From NCBI GenBank assembly GCA_965229335.1, contig OZ245874.1, forward strand, positions 6,696,001 through 6,760,000: a DNA stretch of 64,000 nucleotides, written 5' to 3'. Source of the stretch: JAFKFH01 sp017307375 (GTDB taxonomy: Bacteria > Pseudomonadota > Alphaproteobacteria > Ferrovibrionales > Ferrovibrionaceae). Position numbers and translations under genes: made by a program. This document shows, piece by piece, positions 60,247-64,000 of this stretch. Under the pieces are notes generated by a model that was not told the DNA's origin, made no database searches, and saw nothing but the letters and a program-made list of their open reading frames with translations. The first letter of the stretch is position 1. Each line of letters opens with the position of its first letter.

Positions 60247-62346
60247 ATGTCGTCAAATCGTCTGCAATTCGCCGTCAGCGGGATGGATTGCCCAAGCTGC
60301 GTGGGCAAGCTGGAAACCGCGCTGGGCCGGCTGCCCGGAATCTCGGACGTTTCGGTCAACTTCACCGGCGGCACGCTGAGCCTGACGGCAGCCCTGCCGG
60401 CCGACGCCCGGGTCAGCGTCCCGGCGCGGATCGGCGCACTGGGATTTGCCGCGCAGGCGATCGAGGATGCCGTGCCCGCCGGCGCCACCGATGCGCCCTG
60501 GTGGCGGACGATCAAGGGCCGGCTGGTCATCGGCACCGGCGCACTGACCGCCGCAGCCTTCGTCGCCTCGTTCTTCGATCCCGCGTTGGCGCAATGGCCC
60601 TATGTCGCGGCCGCCGCCATCGGCCTGGTACCGTTTGGCCGTCGTGCCCTGGCACTGGCGCGGTCGGGTTCGCCCTTTTCGATCGAGATGCTGATGACGG
60701 TCGCGGCGATCGGCGCGATCGGCATCGGCGCGGCCGAGGAGGCCGCGATCGTGGTTTTCCTGTTCGCGGTCGGCGAGCTGCTCGAAGGGGTAGCCGCCGG
60801 TCGCGCCCGGGCCGGCATCAAGGCGCTGGTCGCCCTGGTGCCGCGCGACGCCCTGGTCGAGAGGGACGGCCAGGTCGTCACCCGGGCGGCATCGAGCCTG
60901 GTGATCGGCGACATCGTCCAGATCCGCCCCGGCGATCGCGTGCCCGCCGACGGCATCATCGCCGAGGGTCGCTCGACGCTGGACGAATCCGCCGTGACCG
61001 GCGAGTCCGTCCCCGTCCAGCGCGGCCCCGGCGACCCGGTCCACGCGGGTACCATCAACGGCGACGGGCGGCTGCGGGTCGCCGTGACCCGCGATCCGCA
61101 GGACAACACCATCGCCCGCATCATCCGGATGGTCGAGGATGCCCAGGGCGCCAAGGCCCCGACCGCGCGCTTCATCGAGCGTTTCAGCCGCTGGTACACG
61201 CCGGCCGCGATGATCGTCGCCGCGCTGGTCGTCGCGGTGCCGCCGCTGGCTTTCGGCGGCGACTGGACGACCTGGATCTATCGCGGCCTGTCCCTTCTGC
61301 TGATCGCCTGCCCCTGCGCACTGGTCCTGTCGACCCCCGCGGCCATCGCCTCCGCCATTGCCGCCGGCGCCCGGCGCGGCCTGCTGGTCAAGGGCGGCGC
61401 CGCGCTGGAAACCCTCGGCCGGGTGCGCCATGTCGCCTTCGACAAGACCGGAACGCTGACCGAAGGGCGCCCGCGCGTCACCGACCTGGTTCCGCTGGTC
61501 CGGGATGTGGACGTGCTGGCCCTTGCCGCCGCGGTCGAGGCGGGGTCGAGCCATCCGCTGGCCCAGGCGATCACGCGGGAAGCCGAGCTTCGCCGACTGA
61601 CGCTGCCGCAGGTGACCGATGCCGGTGCCGTGCCGGGCAAGGCAGCCCATGCCGAGATCGGCGGCATCCGCCATGAAGTCGGTTCGCCCCGCCATGCCGG
61701 CGCCGCGCTGGACGCCGCCGCCCGCGACCGGATCGCCGTGCTCGAGCAGACCGGCAAGACCGTCGTCGTGCTGCTGCGCGAGGGTCGCGCCCTCGGCCTG
61801 ATCGCGCTGCGCGACGAGCCGCGCCCCGACGCTGCGCCGGCCCTTGCACGGCTGCGGCGCCAGGGGCTGGAGACGGTGATGCTGACCGGCGACAACAGCC
61901 GCACGGCGGCAGCCGTCGCCGGCGGCCTGGGGCTTGCCGCACGGGCCGAGCTGCTGCCGCAGGACAAGCTTGCCGCGATCGAGGCGCTGCGTGCCGAGGG
62001 TGGCGTCGCGATGGTCGGTGACGGCATCAACGATGCGCCGGCCCTCGCCGCCGCCTCGGTCGGGATCGCGATGGGCGGGGGCACCGACGTCGCCCTCGAT
62101 ACCGCCGACGCCGCCCTGCTGCATCAGCGGCTGGACGGCGTGGCCGAGCTGATCGCGCTGTCGCGCCGGACCATGGCCAACATCCACCAGAACATCGCCA
62201 TCGCGCTGGGGCTGAAGGCCCTGTTCCTGGCGACCACCCTGGCCGGAGCCACGACGCTGTGGATGGCGATCCTGGCCGATACCGGGGCGACCGTCATCGT
62301 CACGCTGAATGCCCTGCGCCTCCTGCGGCGCGGCCCGGCGGCGTGA
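60247..62346 (+). CDS. zntA: Zn2+/Cd2+/Pb2+-exporting P-type ATPase
   Basis: This 699-residue P1B-type ATPase has one N-terminal heavy-metal domain with GMDCPSC (residues about 13-19). LLIACPCALVLSTPAAI carries the CPC ion-binding motif, AFDKTGTLTEG the phosphorylated Asp, SSHPLA the HP locus, and MLTGDN with MVGDGINDAPAL the nucleotide hinge. The last membrane helix LADTGATVIVTLNALRLL has the Asp that marks the P1B-2 (Zn/Cd/Pb) subgroup rather than Cu pumps. It exports the metals across the inner membrane. GGAGGT lies 6 bases before the ATG at 60247. A MerR-type operator precedes it and the regulator gene follows. Confidence 0.95.
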   Translation: MSSNRLQFAVSGMDCPSCVGKLETALGRLPGISDVSVNFTGGTLSLTAALPADARVSVPARIGALGFAAQAIEDAVPAGATDAPWWRTIKGRLVIGTGALTAAAFVASFFDPALAQWPYVAAAAIGLVPFGRRALALARSGSPFSIEMLMTVAAIGAIGIGAAEEAAIVVFLFAVGELLEGVAAGRARAGIKALVALVPRDALVERDGQVVTRAASSLVIGDIVQIRPGDRVPADGIIAEGRSTLDESAVTGESVPVQRGPGDPVHAGTINGDGRLRVAVTRDPQDNTIARIIRMVEDAQGAKAPTARFIERFSRWYTPAAMIVAALVVAVPPLAFGGDWTTWIYRGLSLLLIACPCALVLSTPAAIASAIAAGARRGLLVKGGAALETLGRVRHVAFDKTGTLTEGRPRVTDLVPLVRDVDVLALAAAVEAGSSHPLAQAITREAELRRLTLPQVTDAGAVPGKAAHAEIGGIRHEVGSPRHAGAALDAAARDRIAVLEQTGKTVVVLLREGRALGLIALRDEPRPDAAPALARLRRQGLETVMLTGDNSRTAAAVAGGLGLAARAELLPQDKLAAIEALRAEGGVAMVGDGINDAPALAAASVGIAMGGGTDVALDTADAALLHQRLDGVAELIALSRRTMANIHQNIAIALGLKALFLATTLAGATTLWMAILADTGATVIVTLNALRLLRRGPAA

Positions 62347-62488
62347 CCGGCGTCGCCTGCTGGCAGCTGGCCCTGGCCACCGCCCACGCGGCAATGGCGA
62401 CGATCCAGATGATCGGCAGCATCTGGATCGACCGCCTGTCGCCGGATTGGTCTAAGCTCGATCGGACGGCCGGGGAGGGCCGCCAGTC

Positions 62489-62965
62489 ATGAATGCATCG
62501 GGACGCGCGCTGGGCCTGTCGATCGGCCAGCTGGCCAAGGCGACGGGATCGAAGGTCCAGACCATCCGCTATTACGAGCAGCTGGGGCTGATGCCGGCGC
62601 CCGAGCGCAGCCAGGGCAACCAGCGCATCTACGGCGCCCGGCACGAGCGGCGGCTGGCCTTCATCCGCCATGGCCGCGAACTCGGCTTTCCGCTGGATGC
62701 GATCCGGCAATTGCTGTCGCTCGCCGACCAGCCGGACCGCCCCTGCGCCGAGGCCGACGCCATCGCGCAGGAACAGCTAGCGGCGGTGCGCTCCAAGATC
62801 GCCAGGCTGCGGGCACTGGAAGATGAGCTGGAGCGCATGGTTGCCTGCTGTGCCAGCGGCACGATCGGCGACTGCCACGTCATCGAGGTGCTGGCCGATC
62901 TGAGTCACCAGCACTGCCTGACCCCGGATCACCGGGGCCAGGACAGCGAGTTCGGCGACGCTTAG
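62489..62965 (+). CDS. MerR-family heavy-metal regulator (ZntR/CadR/PbrR type)
   Basis: This 158-residue regulator has an N-terminal MerR winged helix (LSIGQLAKATGSKVQTIRYYEQLGLMPAPERSQGNQRIY), a dimerisation helix and a C-terminal metal loop. Cysteines C86, C120, C121 and C129 with H130 (RPCAEAD and ACCASGTIGDCHVIE) match the ZntR/CadR/PbrR ligand set. It activates zntA by distorting the long-spaced promoter when Zn, Cd or Pb binds. The gene lies 142 bases downstream of zntA with GGGGAGGG before its ATG. Its stop overlaps the convergent dehydrogenase by 4 bp. Confidence 0.91.
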   Translation: MNASGRALGLSIGQLAKATGSKVQTIRYYEQLGLMPAPERSQGNQRIYGARHERRLAFIRHGRELGFPLDAIRQLLSLADQPDRPCAEADAIAQEQLAAVRSKIARLRALEDELERMVACCASGTIGDCHVIEVLADLSHQHCLTPDHRGQDSEFGDA

Positions 62966-64000
62966 GCCTTGGCCGGGTTGATCAGGTATTTCTCGCCGGT
63001 CGCCCGCCGGGCATAGGCAGCGAGGATTTCGGGGCGCAGCGCCTCGGCCAGCGAGATTTCAGCGGTGTAGTGGCTGGCGAAGGTGGTCTTCAGCTCGGCC
63101 GCCACGCGCTGACGCAGCGCCGCGACGCCGTCGCCGCCGATCTTGACCAGGAACGGGATCAGCAGCCAGCCGCCGACGCCCCAGGTCAGGCCGAAATTGC
63201 GCACCAGTTCCGTCGGCCGCGTATCCAGGCTGCCGTAGATGTAGACCTGCTTGTAGACCGACGAGCCATAGCGGCTGTAGGCGGTGGCACGGCGGTTCGC
63301 CGCCGCCTCCATGCCGCCAAGGATCTGGCTGGCCAGCCGGCCGCCGCCGATCGCGTCGAAGGCGATGGTCGCCCCGGTCGCCACCAGCGCCTCGGTCAAC
63401 TCGTCGGTAAAGGTGGGGCTGGTCGAATCGACGACGTGGACCGCGCCCTGGTCACGCAACAGGGCCGCCTGCGCGGCCGAGCGCACGATGTTGACGAGGC
63501 CGATGCCGTCCTTCAGGCAGATGCGGTTCAGCATCTGGCCGAGATTGGAGGCCGCCGCGGTGTGAACCAGTGCCGTATGCCCCTCGCGGCGCATGGTTTC
63601 GGTCATGCCGAGCGCGGTCATCGGATTGACGAAGCAGGAGGCGCCGTCGGCCGCGGTCGCACCGTCGGGCAGCACCAGGCAGTCATCGGCCTTGACCACG
63701 CGATATTGGGCATACATGGCACCCGCCAGGACCGCGACAAGCTTGCCGACCAGCCCTTCGGCCCCCGGCCCCGCCGCGATGACCGTGCCGGCACCCTCGT
63801 TGCCGATCTGCATCGACTGGTCGAGACGGGCGGTGACGGCCTTGAGATGCTGGGGCGCAACGTCGGCGGTGATGGTCGGGCGTGCCGCGGTGCCGCCCGC
63901 CGCCATCGTCGCCAGATTGGCCGGGCCGACCAGCAGCCCCAGGTCGGACGGATTGATCGGGGTCGCCTCGACCCGGACGACGACCTGGCCCGGTTCGGGC
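62962..64000 (-). CDS. Zinc-type alcohol dehydrogenase/quinone oxidoreductase family, 5' end missing
   Basis: About 346 codons are inside the window; the reading frame continues open to the window edge with coherent sequence (PEPGQVVVRVEATPINPSDLGLLVG), so the true start lies outside. This is an MDR-superfamily protein: GNEGAGTVIAAGPG is in the catalytic domain, ALVHTAAASNLGQMLNRICL is the substituted Rossmann glycine loop, and VIAFDAIGGGRLASQIL-like (TIAFDAIGGGRLASQIL) follows. Structural zinc cysteines are not seen, which favours the zinc-independent quinone-reductase/enoyl-reductase branch. Substrate is unknown. Confidence 0.85.
   Translation of the reverse strand, partial: PEPGQVVVRVEATPINPSDLGLLVGPANLATMAAGGTAARPTITADVAPQHLKAVTARLDQSMQIGNEGAGTVIAAGPGAEGLVGKLVAVLAGAMYAQYRVVKADDCLVLPDGATAADGASCFVNPMTALGMTETMRREGHTALVHTAAASNLGQMLNRICLKDGIGLVNIVRSAAQAALLRDQGAVHVVDSTSPTFTDELTEALVATGATIAFDAIGGGRLASQILGGMEAAANRRATAYSRYGSSVYKQVYIYGSLDTRPTELVRNFGLTWGVGGWLLIPFLVKIGGDGVAALRQRVAAELKTTFASHYTAEISLAEALRPEILAAYARRATGEKYLINPAKA

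Overview
The window is GC-rich, densely packed chromosomal DNA that reads as an alphaproteobacterium. The hisS–prfA–prmC–DUF4167–clpB order, the HIG1-type and DUF429 proteins, the ethylmalonyl-CoA pathway trio and the abundance of Liv-type ABC transporters all fit a free-living, Rhodospirillales-like member of that class. No insertion sequence, prophage, CRISPR array or rRNA was seen. The genus cannot be fixed from sequence alone.

Layout. 1–5.7 kb: translation and protein-quality genes (hisS 3' end, prfA, prmC, DUF4167, clpB). 5.8–8.3 kb: tRNA-Thr(CGT), the wreck of a HEPN/MNT toxin–antitoxin pair, a short PhnA-domain protein and a Pit phosphate transporter behind a possible Pho box. 8.4–12.7 kb: one very large secreted G8/PbH1 protein related to the animal CEMIP/TMEM2 family. 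12.8–25.7 kb: an aromatic-acid locus in two minus-strand operons. One holds a salicylyl-CoA 5-hydroxylase-like monooxygenase, a benzoate-type CoA ligase and an aldo/keto reductase. The other holds gentisate dioxygenase, an FAH-family hydrolase, a flavin-reductase-like protein and a complete Liv transporter. GntR and IclR regulators are divergent from them. 25.6–32.2 kb: a second Liv transporter operon with an acyl-CoA ligase and a MarR regulator, preceded by strong palindromes. 32.6–38.5 kb: two tiny membrane proteins, then mcd, ccr and ecm of the ethylmalonyl-CoA pathway. 38.5–42.5 kb: a secreted Cys-rich protein, DUF429, AlkD, a D-threonine-aldolase-like PLP enzyme and an IclR regulator. 42.5–47.6 kb: an AraC regulator divergent from a CCG-type Fe–S protein, a vanillyl-alcohol-oxidase/4-cresol-dehydrogenase-type flavoprotein and an orphan Liv binding protein. 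47.6–59.6 kb: a 13-gene minus-strand operon with a LigJ-like hydratase, a LigB-like extradiol dioxygenase, three RraA/LigK-like aldolase paralogs, a third complete Liv transporter, a Rieske oxygenase, an acyl-CoA ligase and TetR. 59.9–64 kb: a PQ-loop protein, zntA with its MerR regulator, and a 5'-truncated zinc-type alcohol dehydrogenase.

How it fits together. About two thirds of the window is an aromatic-acid import and degradation island: four Liv-type binding proteins, three full LivHMGF sets, three acyl-CoA ligases, and ring-attack and ring-cleavage enzymes for two routes. The first is a CoA-thioester route to gentisate. The second is a meta-cleavage route of the gallate/4-oxalomesaconate type. 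Their products (pyruvate, fumarate, oxaloacetate, acetyl-CoA) would feed central metabolism. The ethylmalonyl-CoA genes between them would handle acetyl-CoA assimilation. Substrate names are inferred from gene content; none is proven by the sequence.
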